A stretch of DNA of 62,387 nucleotides from Wenzhouxiangellaceae bacterium (GTDB lineage Bacteria; Pseudomonadota; Gammaproteobacteria; Xanthomonadales; Wenzhouxiangellaceae). Position 1 is the stretch's first letter; every line of letters starts with the position of its first letter. Positions 29,401-38,182 of the stretch are shown piece by piece. Location of the stretch: assembly GCA_007695005.1 (NCBI GenBank), contig REEQ01000090.1, positions 1 to 62,387 on the forward strand, in the 5' to 3' direction. The position numbers and the translations under genes were made by a program. Under the pieces are notes generated by a model that searched no databases, was not told the DNA's origin, and saw only the letters and a program-made list of their open reading frames with translations.

Positions 29401-32400
29401 TCTTCGGCATCTGGCGAAACTGGCTCGCCGAGTTCGCTGTCAGTGGCGGAGACCAGGTCCTCGTCGGCACCGTCATCCTCGGCTGATTCCGTATCAGCGG
29501 CGAGCGGCAAGTCCTCTTCACCAGCCTTCTCGACTTCGACCGCTGCGTCATCTTCATCAAGACCGAACACATCCGACGCCTCGGCCTCGGATTCCATCTC
29601 CAGTTCAGCATCAGAGGAGAAGGCATCGAAGTCGTCTTCGTCGACCAAGGCCTCCTCTTCGGTCGAAACCGATCCGATCGGGAACCCGTCCTCTGCGGCA
29701 GCCTCCTCGGCCTGTTCCGCAATAGCCTGATCGCCCGTACGCTCACGATGGGCCTGATGATGCAACTCACGCAGTTCGCGGGCCAGACTCTCGCTCTGGA
29801 AAACCTCGTCGTCCACAGGCTCGCAGCGCAGGCGGTCCAGGCGCAGGCTGAACAAATCACTGCAACGAGCCATGGCCAGCAGGCCGGCTCGCGATGGCGG
29901 TGCAACACACAGCGACAGCTCTTCGAGGTAGGACTCGAGAATCTGCGCCGTCTCGGTCTCGTCGCCAATCGGGGCAAGACGCATGGTGCCCTTCATGGTG
30001 TGAACCACGCGCACCAGCCGCTCGTCTGCCACCGGCACATGACCGGAGTCGTCGGCATCCTGCAACCACTGATCGAAAACCTCCAGGTTCTCGGACAGCT
30101 CCTTGATCATCAGCTCGATCAGGGTCGGGTCCAGATCCTCGAGCTCCGGCGGCTGCACTCGAGCAGGGGCAGCCGCAGCCAACTGCCCGGCAGATGCCAA
30201 CTCGGCGCGATGAGCCAGCGCCTCGCAGGCGGCCTGATCAAACTCCCCGGGGCCGTCGCCGCTGAGACGCGCGCGCATGCTCGGCAGATAACGCACAGCT
30301 TCAGCCACCAGGCCGGTGATTTCCGGTCGGGCCTCGATCTGGCGATCAAGCACCCGGTTGAGCATGTTCTCGATCTGCCACGCAAACTCACCGATCTCGA
30401 CTGCGCCAGCCATTCGCCCGGAACCCTTGAGCGAGTGAAACGCCCGCCGAATGGTCAGCGTTGTCTCTTCATCACCCGGATCCTGCTGCCAGCTGGGAAC
30501 CAGTTCACCAAGTGACTCCAGTTCCTGGTCAAACTCTTCGAGGAATATTTCGACGATATCAAAGTCATCAAAGGCAGAGCCGAAGCCGCCGGCCTCTGTG
30601 CCGCCTGCGCTTTTTGCCGGGGCGTCCGCAGCCGTGTTCTCATCCGATGACTCGGCCGATTCAGCGGGGCGCAGATCACTGACCGAGTCAGCTTCCGCTT
30701 CAGCCTCGAATGCCGCTTCGTCCTCTCCGGTTTCAAAGTCGAGATCGAGATCGTCGAGGTCTTCGCCGTCTTCCTCTTCAAGATCAAGTTCATCCAAACC
30801 GGCCAAATCGACGGCGGCACCCTCGGCATCAAGGTCCGGCCCAGCGCCAGGCTCGTCGGCCAGCACTTCCTCGTCTTCTTCGTCCAGCGCGCGCGGCGTT
30901 TCGTCCGGCGCAGCTTCCGGCTCGTCCAGGTCAAGATCGCCCAGATCGAGCTCTTCCTCATCGTCCCCTTCGGCCAGGATGGATTCCGATGCTTCATCGA
31001 TCTCGAATTCCATTGCCGGCTCGCCTTCTTCCATGTCTTCCATTTCATCGAAAGACACGGGGGATTCGGCTTCGGTGAGTTCGTCGGCCTCAATCTCGAT
31101 CGGCGCGTCCGGCAGGGTCGCCGCATCGACCGCCGCCTCGGCGGGCTCAGGCAAATATCCAAGACCCTGCAGCCGACCGCGCGCGGACAGAAGGTATCGC
31201 TCACCGCGCTCATCTCGGGTGGTCAGGCTTTCCAGATAGAACTCGGTAACGGTCAGGGTTTCGGCCAGCGTGTCGAGCGCATCGGGATGGCCGCGGGCAC
31301 CGTCACCCAGGTGATCGGCAGCCAGCAGGCTGGCCGCATCCAGCATTGCTGACACTTCAACCAGCTCAGCCATGGCCAGAGCGCCGGAAATTCGGCCGAG
31401 AATGCTCTGGGCCTCGGCAACCGCGCCGGCGTCAGCCTTCTGACGGTTGACGGCGTCCAGCAGATGCTTGGCGTGAGCCAGGTCCTCCAGCGCTTCCTTG
31501 ACCAGTTGGCGAGTAACCCGACGCTGCTCGGATGGTGGCAACAGGGTATGCGCGTCCTGCAATGCCTCATCGGCTTCGAGGTCCGAGGCCAGTCCAAAAC
31601 TGTCCTCGAGCTGCGACTCGACCACCAGCAGCTCGCGGGCCACCATCAGCAAGCTCGGATCGTTCGGGTCAGTACCCATCTCAGCCAGCTTTCCGGCCTG
31701 GGCAGTGACTCGACGCGCCATATGGTCGAGCCCCAGCATGCTGAGACTTTCGCCAACCGACTGCAGCATCGCGGTCTGCTGGCCGAGCACGGCCGGGTCA
31801 GCACCGCTTTCAAGCTGCGAGCCCAGTGCATCCTTGATTCTGGCCAGATCTTCGCGAGCAGCCTTGGTCACGGCGGCAAACAGCGCCCGATTGCGACCGG
31901 CCAGGAACACTTTTGCCTGGGCGACCTGATCCGGCGCATGCCCCGCCAGGTCAAAGGCCTGATTGACCTCAGTGGCGAGCGGACCGTCCGAGCGGGCCAT
32001 GGCCACCTGGAACAAGAAACCCCGGGTCAGGTCATCGGCACGATCAGCCAGCGACGGATCTTCTGCCGATTCACTGGCGTTTTTCAGCAGTACGTCAAGG
32101 CGCGCAAACAGACGCGTTGTCGCGGGGGTGGGCGCGATGTGCTGTTGACGCAGCGCTTCGCAAACAGCAGCGGCGCCCCAGCCAGCCCGGCGCACGGGCT
32201 CGGGCAGCTCGGCCTGGTCGCGAACCGCCAGGGCGACTTCGGCCAACCGGCCCTGTGCTTCGGCATCCTCGCCGTCCAGCAACATGCCGCGCAGGGCGTG
32301 CTGGTAGCGACGGCGGATTTCGGCCACATCCGGCCCGGCTTCCGCAGGCAGGGCCGGGAGGGCGACAGCACCAACCTCGGGCCGGAAGAAGCTGGACTCG

Positions 32401-32810
32401 TCCAACGCCTTCTCCCCGGCTGCCGAACGCAGATCGTTGATCGTCGGCAGGACCACGATCGGGGCGTCGCGCTGGGTTGTTTCGAGATAGTCGAGATAGT
32501 CCGGCAGAATACCGGTGGCCTCTAGCAAGGTATTGATGGCCAGATCACGATCGCGAGCCTGGCCGTTCTTCAGCGCCTCCAGCGCCATGCGCATTGCTTC
32601 GGCGATCAGCTGGCCGCTGCTGAATTCCATGATCGCCAGCGAACCGGCAACCTTGTCACAGGCCGCTATGGCTTCGTCAAGGTCTTCCGGGCGACTATCG
32701 ATTTCCTCATCGCCGAAGCGCTCAACCGAAAGACGCACTTCGTCGCACAGCTCATCAAGCAATGGACGCGTCCACTGCAGGGACTGGTTGCTCAGTCGCG
32801 GACTACTCAT
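26469..32810 (-). CDS. chpA: ChpA/PilL-type hybrid chemosensory histidine kinase
   Basis: 2,113 residues from ATG 32810 (an in-frame TTG at 32846 is less likely). It is the central kinase of the type IV pilus chemosensory system. Order: a long helical N-terminal part (1-560); an acidic linker (560-720); Hpt 1 with HSLKGSGR (about 795); a second Hpt-like site HTMKGTMR (938); a very acidic Glu/Ala/Asp linker (1053-1343); Hpt 3 with HTIKGSAR (1398); dimerisation and HATPase domains (RNAVSHG about 1698, GRGIGMDVV about 1790); a CheW-like domain (1830-1980); and a receiver (1990-2110) with LLDIEMPRMDG. Pseudomonas ChpA has more phosphotransfer sites. Phosphoryl groups would pass to PilG and to the kinase's own receiver. 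Confidence 0.95.
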   Translation of the reverse strand: MSSPRLSNQSLQWTRPLLDELCDEVRLSVERFGDEEIDSRPEDLDEAIAACDKVAGSLAIMEFSSGQLIAEAMRMALEALKNGQARDRDLAINTLLEATGILPDYLDYLETTQRDAPIVVLPTINDLRSAAGEKALDESSFFRPEVGAVALPALPAEAGPDVAEIRRRYQHALRGMLLDGEDAEAQGRLAEVALAVRDQAELPEPVRRAGWGAAAVCEALRQQHIAPTPATTRLFARLDVLLKNASESAEDPSLADRADDLTRGFLFQVAMARSDGPLATEVNQAFDLAGHAPDQVAQAKVFLAGRNRALFAAVTKAAREDLARIKDALGSQLESGADPAVLGQQTAMLQSVGESLSMLGLDHMARRVTAQAGKLAEMGTDPNDPSLLMVARELLVVESQLEDSFGLASDLEADEALQDAHTLLPPSEQRRVTRQLVKEALEDLAHAKHLLDAVNRQKADAGAVAEAQSILGRISGALAMAELVEVSAMLDAASLLAADHLGDGARGHPDALDTLAETLTVTEFYLESLTTRDERGERYLLSARGRLQGLGYLPEPAEAAVDAATLPDAPIEIEADELTEAESPVSFDEMEDMEEGEPAMEFEIDEASESILAEGDDEEELDLGDLDLDEPEAAPDETPRALDEEDEEVLADEPGAGPDLDAEGAAVDLAGLDELDLEEEDGEDLDDLDLDFETGEDEAAFEAEAEADSVSDLRPAESAESSDENTAADAPAKSAGGTEAGGFGSAFDDFDIVEIFLEEFDQELESLGELVPSWQQDPGDEETTLTIRRAFHSLKGSGRMAGAVEIGEFAWQIENMLNRVLDRQIEARPEITGLVAEAVRYLPSMRARLSGDGPGEFDQAACEALAHRAELASAGQLAAAAPARVQPPELEDLDPTLIELMIKELSENLEVFDQWLQDADDSGHVPVADERLVRVVHTMKGTMRLAPIGDETETAQILESYLEELSLCVAPPSRAGLLAMARCSDLFSLRLDRLRCEPVDDEVFQSESLARELRELHHQAHRERTGDQAIAEQAEEAAAEDGFPIGSVSTEEEALVDEDDFDAFSSDAELEMESEAEASDVFGLDEDDAAVEVEKAGEEDLPLAADTESAEDDGADEDLVSATDSELGEPVSPDAEDEVLATSEEPTEEPAQGTADELSADEDERDRSIESDEAESDARRPFVSADEFAELDDTVSEPEVSPSEAVFSDQGEEPDSGLEAIGDEAEEEAEAEADFEAETGFGAEADLEAEAKSEAEEIIEAEAEAEADLDAEAGDEEALEAEIEAEAELDVDVDADVSAAGSSDQESAERSDSDYLSHFVPDRPETGQTLPEPAGGDDDDTNLVKVDYSEVNEDLLEAFLEEGQELLEHADDVLQKWREAPDDKSLVTALQRDLHTIKGSARMVGLNPIGQVAHVMEEMLEGIAAGLKDPTGDRIDALEAGCDHLHSMIDAVVKREAVPMRSLSDLFAEQAEDLEEAVALPELTEQIGRTETAAVEEDSSTARAETLRVPSSLIDELVNYAGEISIFRSRLEQQISVFRSNVGEVDETVIRLRDQLRKLEIETEAQILARYEREHGPADEAFDPLELDRYSTIQQLSRALAESVNDLTSLTGILDDATRQSETLLMQQSRVNTELQEGLMQARMVSFNTLLPRFRRVVRNSARELEKKVQLRVNVSGEGELDRNVLDRITAPMEHLLRNAVSHGIEEPALRRERDKPETGTITIEVGREATELVMRVSDDGGGLNLEAIRRRALERGLLDPSSEPGDAELTQMIFRSGFSTAEQVSEISGRGIGMDVVANEVRQIGGSVSAQSKTGQGALFTIRIPLSLTVMQAIMVRAADRQFAIPLQAVRGVTRVLADEWLREIETPEPTQEYAGEQYPLLELEPQLDMSAEEVGGGTLSLLMIEAGEQRAALRVAELMGHREIVIKPVGPQISSIPGILGGTITGDGQVVPILDMGPLIRRAFDRDILPGRGTVLTEKTQELKRTPLVMVVDDSITMRRVTSRVLEHRGLEVVTARDGLDAVEAMFERVPDLILLDIEMPRMDGYELAIHVRNDPRLKEVPMMMITSRSGEKHRQRAREVGVNDYLAKPYQETDLVQHVFDLLEMPVPEG

Positions 32811-32916
32811 GTCGGCAGCCCCACTGATCGGGTTTTGGTGTGGCAAGGCATGTTGGGCGGACCTCTATGGCAGGCTCGCTGACACCGTGTCTGGTCAAGA
32901 GAACGGCCACGGTGAC

Positions 32917-34956
32917 TCAGGATTCTTCCTCGGGCAGGGTGAAGTCGGACACTGAATCCCGCAGCTCGCGGACCAGTTCGGCCAGGCTGGCGACCGACTT
33001 GGCCGTCTGCCCGGTACCCTCGGTGGTCTGAACCGAAATGTCGCGAATGCTGTTCATCAGCTGGGCGATTCGAGTCGCATTTCTGGACTCTTCCTGCGCC
33101 TGACGAGAGATGTCCTGAATCAGGCCGGCGAGGTCATTGGACACCTTTTCGATCGACTCCAGCGCCTCACCGGCATCTTCGGCCAGACGAGCACCCGAGA
33201 CCACCTGTGAAGTTGTCTGCTCCATGGAGTTGACTGCCTCTGCGGTATCGGCCTGAATGGTTTGCACCAGTGCTTCGATTCGACGCGTCGCGTTGGTAGC
33301 GCGCTCGGCAAGGCGCTGAACTTCGTCGGCAACCACGGCAAAACCGCGTCCCGCGCCTCCGGCCGATGCGGCCTGAATGGCGGCATTCAGAGCAAGCACG
33401 TTGGTCTGCTCGGAGATGCCGTTAATCAGTTCAACGATGTCACCAATCTCCTGTGATGACTCCCCCAGACGTTTGATTCGCTTCGAGGTTTCCTGAATCT
33501 GATCACGAATATTGTCCATTCCCGAAATCGTCTGACGCACCATGTCGGCACCGCGGTTGGCGATCTCAACCGAGTTCTGAGCGACATCGGCCGATTCGCT
33601 GGAACGCTTGGCCATGTCATCGAAGGACCGGGCCATATCGTTAATGGTATCTGTGGCTTCGCGAATTTCACGCGCCTGGTGCTCGGACGCCTCGGCCAGC
33701 TGAATGGTGGTCGCCCGGGTTTCCTGGGCCTGCGCGGCTACCTGCTGCGCGGTGTTGTTGACCCCGGCGACAAGGTCGCGCAAGGCTTCAACGGCGTAGT
33801 TGACTGAATCAGCGATAGCGCCGGTCACGTCCTCGGTCACCGTCGCCTGCACCGTCAGGTCACCATCAGCGAGCGAGCTCATTTCATCGAGCAAGCGCAA
33901 AATGGCGTCCTGGTTACGCTGATTGACTTCGGCTGTGGCTCTGGCCCGGCGACGCTGCGCCAGGTAGGCACCGAAACCAATCGCGAACAACGTCAACAAA
34001 GCGCCGGCGGCCAACAGCAGACCGGCCAGCAGCGATGGCCAGATCACGTCCTCGCCAAGATTGGCATATTCCTCGGCAAGGCCGCGGGCCTGCTCGGTCA
34101 GATCCTCAGCATCCAGGAAGATCTCATCAGCGGCCTCTCTCACCTCGAACAGGTCGGTGGAAGCGGTCAGGATAGTGTCGACATCAACGCGAATTTCGTC
34201 AAACAGGGGCTCAACTTCGGCCAGCGATTCCAGCACCTGCTGGTTGCGAACCGCAGCGATGTTGAGGCCTTCGTCGCCGTTGATGAGCCCCTGCAGGACC
34301 CGTTCGAACAAACTTGCATCGCGACTGAAAGCATCAGCCGCGGTAATGGCACCAGTACCGCCGGCCATGATGTCACCGACACGACGCAGAAGTCGGTCGG
34401 CCAGCACAAGCTGTCGACTGGCGACATAAATCTGCACAGACGGCGCGCCGGTCTCGATCATTCGCCGCACGACTTCGTCGGACTGCGCCTGCAGCTGCGG
34501 GATATTGGTTGAGAAAGCTCCGGCCGATTCCGCCAACTCGATCACCAGGTCGGTACGATCCAGAATCTGGCTGGCGAAACCATCAATCCGGCTCCACAAC
34601 TGCTCCATCGTCGCCAGCGAGTCGTTGACCCGGTTCGGCGACGGCGGCAGGCCGGTGGCAGGGTTGCCCCGGCGCAGGGTACGGATGGCGTTGTCGATGA
34701 TCTCGCGCGTCATCGCCAGCTCATCAAAGGCATCAAAGTTGCCGACCGCCGACTCACCTGCCGCCTTTGCCAACTGCTGGGCACGCACCTGGATATCAGT
34801 GGTGAGGGCCAGGTATTGGGTTTCCTGCTGGTTGCGTTGGTTGAGGAGGAAGAAGTTGTATGCAACCAGGACCAGAAGCAGGACCAGAAGCACGGACAGA
34901 AGAAGCTGTCCCGGAGAAAGTCGCTGCTCGGATGTTTGCGTGCCCACGCTACTCAT
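32917..34956 (-). CDS. pilJ: Methyl-accepting chemotaxis protein PilJ
   Basis: 679 residues. An N-terminal membrane span (about 17-39), a periplasmic helical sensing region (40-300), a second span (304-332), then a HAMP-like segment and a cytoplasmic signalling domain with the hairpin tip ISEQTNVLALNAAIQAASAG (about 505). It is the receptor of the Pil-Chp pathway, sensing surface or pilus state. No pilK methyltransferase or chpB methylesterase gene lies in the cluster, so adaptation may be absent or supplied from elsewhere. A 172-base gap separates it from pilI. Confidence 0.93.
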   Translation of the reverse strand: MSSVGTQTSEQRLSPGQLLLSVLLVLLLVLVAYNFFLLNQRNQQETQYLALTTDIQVRAQQLAKAAGESAVGNFDAFDELAMTREIIDNAIRTLRRGNPATGLPPSPNRVNDSLATMEQLWSRIDGFASQILDRTDLVIELAESAGAFSTNIPQLQAQSDEVVRRMIETGAPSVQIYVASRQLVLADRLLRRVGDIMAGGTGAITAADAFSRDASLFERVLQGLINGDEGLNIAAVRNQQVLESLAEVEPLFDEIRVDVDTILTASTDLFEVREAADEIFLDAEDLTEQARGLAEEYANLGEDVIWPSLLAGLLLAAGALLTLFAIGFGAYLAQRRRARATAEVNQRNQDAILRLLDEMSSLADGDLTVQATVTEDVTGAIADSVNYAVEALRDLVAGVNNTAQQVAAQAQETRATTIQLAEASEHQAREIREATDTINDMARSFDDMAKRSSESADVAQNSVEIANRGADMVRQTISGMDNIRDQIQETSKRIKRLGESSQEIGDIVELINGISEQTNVLALNAAIQAASAGGAGRGFAVVADEVQRLAERATNATRRIEALVQTIQADTAEAVNSMEQTTSQVVSGARLAEDAGEALESIEKVSNDLAGLIQDISRQAQEESRNATRIAQLMNSIRDISVQTTEGTGQTAKSVASLAELVRELRDSVSDFTLPEEES

Positions 34957-35128
34957 GCCTTCACCTCATGGTTCATCATTCGTTTGGCCGTCATGCGAGT
35001 CAGCGGGCTCGGCCTGGCCGCGCTCTCCCCGCCCGACTGCGGTCTGTGTTCTCGTTGGTCATACATGGCTTGCTACCCTCCCCTGGGGTCGACCCGTCCA
35101 CGGTCGGTGGCAGGCCGAATTCGTCGCA

Positions 35129-35701
35129 TCATTGGTCTCTGGAACCGTCCATGAAATCCAGCCGTCGCTGCAGCTCTTCGATTCTGAAAACGCCCCAGCG
35201 GCGCTCGCTGGTGGGAAACTCCTGACCAACCAGGCCAGCCAGTTCGGTCCCCTCCCAGTCGGGCGCTGGTTTCAGATCATCGGTGTGAAAATGGCGTTGA
35301 CCGAATACCTCATCCACGACCAGGCCGGCCAGTCGACCCTGAAACTTTGTCAAAATCAGGCGCGTGCGCGCGGTCACCGGTGTGCGGGTCCCGACCAGGT
35401 ACCAGCCGAGATCGGACACCGGTGCCAGATTTCCGCGCACGTTGGCTACGCCAAGCAGCCATTCCTTGGTGCCCGGAATCGGGTAATTGGGCGGGAAGGC
35501 AATGATTTCCTCGATCTGATCAATTCGGCAGGTCAGGTAGTGACTGCCAAGGCGAAACACAACGCCGTCCCAGTTGCTGATTTGCTGCTGACGGCTGGCC
35601 TCGCCGACATCGTGGGCCAGACTGCGACGCTCGAAATCGGCCAGCAGGGCAAACAATCCCCGACCGTGAACGTCCTGAATGGATGTGTGCTCCCCTTTCA
35701 T
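35129..35701 (-). CDS. pilI: CheW-like adaptor PilI
   Basis: 190 residues, one CheW domain (VVFRLGSHYLTCRIDQIEEII, WLLGVANVRGNLAPVSDLGWYL). It couples the PilJ receptor to ChpA. It has a good GAGG ribosome binding site and lies 34 bases after pilG. The response regulator gene pilH, which sits between pilG and pilI in Pseudomonas, is missing from this gap. Confidence 0.92.
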   Translation of the reverse strand: MKGEHTSIQDVHGRGLFALLADFERRSLAHDVGEASRQQQISNWDGVVFRLGSHYLTCRIDQIEEIIAFPPNYPIPGTKEWLLGVANVRGNLAPVSDLGWYLVGTRTPVTARTRLILTKFQGRLAGLVVDEVFGQRHFHTDDLKPAPDWEGTELAGLVGQEFPTSERRWGVFRIEELQRRLDFMDGSRDQ

Positions 35702-35735
35702 TCTCCCTCGATCCTGTATTCCAAGGCCCCGGCCG

Positions 35736-36164
35736 TCAGACCGGAGCGGCGTTGCCGACCTGATCGCGGACCGCTGACAGCAGTTCGTCGCGGGTGAAAG
35801 GCTTGGTCAGATACTGATCGGAGCCGACGATGCGTCCACGCGCCTTGTCAAACAGGCCGTCCTTGCTGGTAAGCATGATCACAGGGACTTGGCGGAAGCG
35901 CGAATTGTTCTTGATGATGGCGCAGGTCTGGTAGCCGTCCAGACGCGGCATCATGATATCGACAAAGATCAGGTCCGGTTCATGCTTGTGGATCAGGGCC
36001 AGGGCCTCGAAGCCGTCATTGGCCGTGATCACTTCGCAGCCCTCGCGGCTGAGCATCGTTTCGGCCGATCGACGAATGGTGCGACTGTCATCGATCAGCA
36101 TGATCTTCAGACCGCTCAGGTCCGCGTTGTCGTTTCCGTGTGTCTGTTCGTTGTCTGCGCTCAT
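35736..36164 (-). CDS. pilG: Response regulator PilG
   Basis: 142 residues: a stand-alone receiver domain with a short charged N-terminal extension. The phosphoacceptor is Asp69 in LIFVDIMMPRLDGYQT; the acidic pair is in IDDSRTIRR, and the conserved lysine is in YLTKPF. MLTSKDGLFDKARGRIVGS is characteristic of PilG rather than PilH. It accepts phosphate from ChpA and promotes pilus extension. It is divergent from gshB, as in many gammaproteobacteria. Confidence 0.94.
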   Translation of the reverse strand: MSADNEQTHGNDNADLSGLKIMLIDDSRTIRRSAETMLSREGCEVITANDGFEALALIHKHEPDLIFVDIMMPRLDGYQTCAIIKNNSRFRQVPVIMLTSKDGLFDKARGRIVGSDQYLTKPFTRDELLSAVRDQVGNAAPV

Positions 36165-36251
36165 TAGGATTTCGCTGTGGTCAGGCCCGTTAGCACGACG
36201 GCTGGTTCATTTCCCTAGGTTAGACGATCTTTGCCGGTTTTGCCAATCCGG

Positions 36252-36257
36252 TAGAAT
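36252..36257 (+). promoter_or_regulatory. Likely -10 element ahead of gshB
   Basis: TAGAAT matches the -10 consensus at five of six positions and lies about 100 bases ahead of the gshB start in the divergent pilG-gshB gap. Only a weak -35 (TTTGCC, 16 bases upstream) goes with it. Confidence 0.35.
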
Positions 36258-36354
36258 AGTTTGTCTCAAGCGGATGGCAGACAAGGACTTTTCCCCGATT
36301 CTGCCCGACAAAACCGGCCGTGTACAGTCCTGGCCGCCCGTTTCCGGAGCAAGC

Positions 36355-37293
36355 ATGCGCAAAACGCTAGTGATGGTGATGGATGACATCGCCGCAATCA
36401 AGGTCAGCAAGGATACCTCCTTTGCCCTTTTGCTTGAAGGCCAGCGCCGCGGCTACCAGCTGCGCTACCTGAACGAGGCTGACCTGTTTCTTGACAAGTC
36501 CACCACGCTGGCAAGGATGCGGGCGCTGACCGTACGGGACGACCCCGATCACTGGTTCGAGCTGGGTCTGGAGGAAATCCGCCCGCTTGGAGCGGATGAT
36601 CTGGTGATGATGCGCGCCGACCCGCCGGTCGACAGCGATTACCTGTATGCCACCTACCTGCTCGATCGCGCCGAGGCGGCCGGTGCCCTGGTGGTCAACC
36701 GGCCGCAGGCGCTGCGCGACTTCAATGAAAAACTGGCCATTGCCCGCTTTCCGGAGCTGATCCCGGACACGCTCGTGACCAGCTCGGCGGAGCGCATTGT
36801 CAACTTTGTGCGGGAGCGTGGCAAGGCCGTGCTCAAGCCCCTCGACGGCATGGGCGGGCGCGGTATCTTCCTGGCAACGGCCGACGACCGCAACCTGAAC
36901 GTGATCATCGAAACTCTGACCGCCAACGGTCAACAGCTCGCCATGGCCCAGCAGTTTCTGCCCGAAATCGAGGCCGGCGACAAACGGGTGCTGGTGGTCA
37001 ATGGCCGCCCGGTGCCTTGGGTACTGGCCCGCATTCCCGGTGCCAGTGACTTTCGCGGCAACCTGGCCCGGGGCGGGCGTGGCCAGGGACAGGCACTCAG
37101 TGATGCCGATCGTGCGATTGCCGAGGCGGTGGGACCGGTACTGGTCGAGCACGGCATAGCTTTCGCAGGGCTGGACGTGATCGGCGATCGCCTGACTGAA
37201 ATCAATGTCACCAGCCCAACCTGCGTCAGGGAACTTGATGCCCAGTTCGGGGCCAATATTGCTGGAGACCTGTTCGACGCCATCGACTCATGA
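36355..37293 (+). CDS. gshB: Glutathione synthetase
   Basis: 312 residues from ATG 36355 (GGAG six bases upstream). It joins gamma-glutamylcysteine and glycine using ATP. Landmarks are VMDDIAAIKVSKDTSFALL, RADPPVDSDYLYATYLLD, the ATP-grasp KPLDGMGGRGIF, and INVTSPTCVRELD. It is the first gene of a long plus-strand run, and its stop overlaps the start of the tonB gene by four bases. Confidence 0.97.
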   Translation: MRKTLVMVMDDIAAIKVSKDTSFALLLEGQRRGYQLRYLNEADLFLDKSTTLARMRALTVRDDPDHWFELGLEEIRPLGADDLVMMRADPPVDSDYLYATYLLDRAEAAGALVVNRPQALRDFNEKLAIARFPELIPDTLVTSSAERIVNFVRERGKAVLKPLDGMGGRGIFLATADDRNLNVIIETLTANGQQLAMAQQFLPEIEAGDKRVLVVNGRPVPWVLARIPGASDFRGNLARGGRGQGQALSDADRAIAEAVGPVLVEHGIAFAGLDVIGDRLTEINVTSPTCVRELDAQFGANIAGDLFDAIDS

Positions 37294-38153
37294 TTGCAGC
37301 CCGCTCCCGACCGACCGGCAATGACAGCCTGACGCTGGCGGTCGCGGTGGCCTTGGGCCTGCACGCAGCCATTATTGGCCTGGTGCATTTCGAAGTGCTG
37401 GGAACCCGGCCGGATGAAATACCATCCAGCCTCGATGTCATCCTGGTCGAGTGGGCCACGGAGACACCGCCCGAGGAGGCTGATTTTCTGGCCCAGGTCA
37501 GCCAGCGCGGCGGCGGCGAAAGTCAGGACCTGAGACGACCTGCCGAACCAATGCCGGCCGGAGAGCCGGACACCGCGGTCGAACCCGAACCCGTGCAGCA
37601 GCCGGCAGAGGCCGCGGTGACGGAACACACCCCCAGCGAGCTCCTGGCCTTCGACGAGCCGGTCGACAGCCTGCCGCTGCCGGAACGGGTTGAACAGGCA
37701 AGCATCGATCGGGTAGACAGCAGGGAACTGATCAGACAGTCGCTGGCCATGGCCCGGACGGCACCGGACCGTCTGACCGATGCCCAGGACTTCCCCGAGC
37801 GGCCGCGACGCCGTTTTGTGTCCGCCAACACTCGAGAGCACCTCTATGCCAGCTACATGCGCTCCTGGGTAGCCAAGGTCGAGCGTGTCGGCAACCTCAA
37901 CTACCCGGAACAGGCGCGCCGAATGAACCTGGAAGGCAGCCTGGTGCTCAGCGTTGATATTCTTGCCGACGGCAGTGTCGACCAGATCCGGGTGTTGCGC
38001 TCCTCGGGCTACGATGTACTTGACGAGGCCGCCGTGCGCATCGTTCGCCTGTCTTCTCCCTTCGCCCCTCTGCCAGATGACATCCGCGCCGAGGTCGACA
38101 TCCTGACCATCACCCGGACCTGGCAGTTTTCCAGCCGCAGCGGTTTGCGCTGA
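37290..38153 (+). CDS. TonB-family energy transducer
   Basis: 287 residues. An N-terminal membrane anchor (about 13-34) is followed by a Pro/Glu-rich periplasmic spacer and a C-terminal TonB domain (about 195-280) containing YPEQARRMNLEGSLVLSVDILADGSV and the VLRSSGYDVLDEAAVRIV helix. It would transmit proton-motive energy to outer-membrane receptors, yet no exbB/exbD or receptor gene is near. A TonB-like gene at this spot beside gshB is common in gammaproteobacteria, and its specific partner there is not settled. Confidence 0.88.
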   Translation: MIAARSRPTGNDSLTLAVAVALGLHAAIIGLVHFEVLGTRPDEIPSSLDVILVEWATETPPEEADFLAQVSQRGGGESQDLRRPAEPMPAGEPDTAVEPEPVQQPAEAAVTEHTPSELLAFDEPVDSLPLPERVEQASIDRVDSRELIRQSLAMARTAPDRLTDAQDFPERPRRRFVSANTREHLYASYMRSWVAKVERVGNLNYPEQARRMNLEGSLVLSVDILADGSVDQIRVLRSSGYDVLDEAAVRIVRLSSPFAPLPDDIRAEVDILTITRTWQFSSRSGLR

Positions 38154-38182
38154 ATAAGCGTCCGGGCTGCTAGAATGAAGCC

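Noticed and set aside
34957..35128. Possible missing small gene (pilH remnant) between pilI and pilJ.
   Set aside because: Frames here are short and show no receiver-domain motifs.
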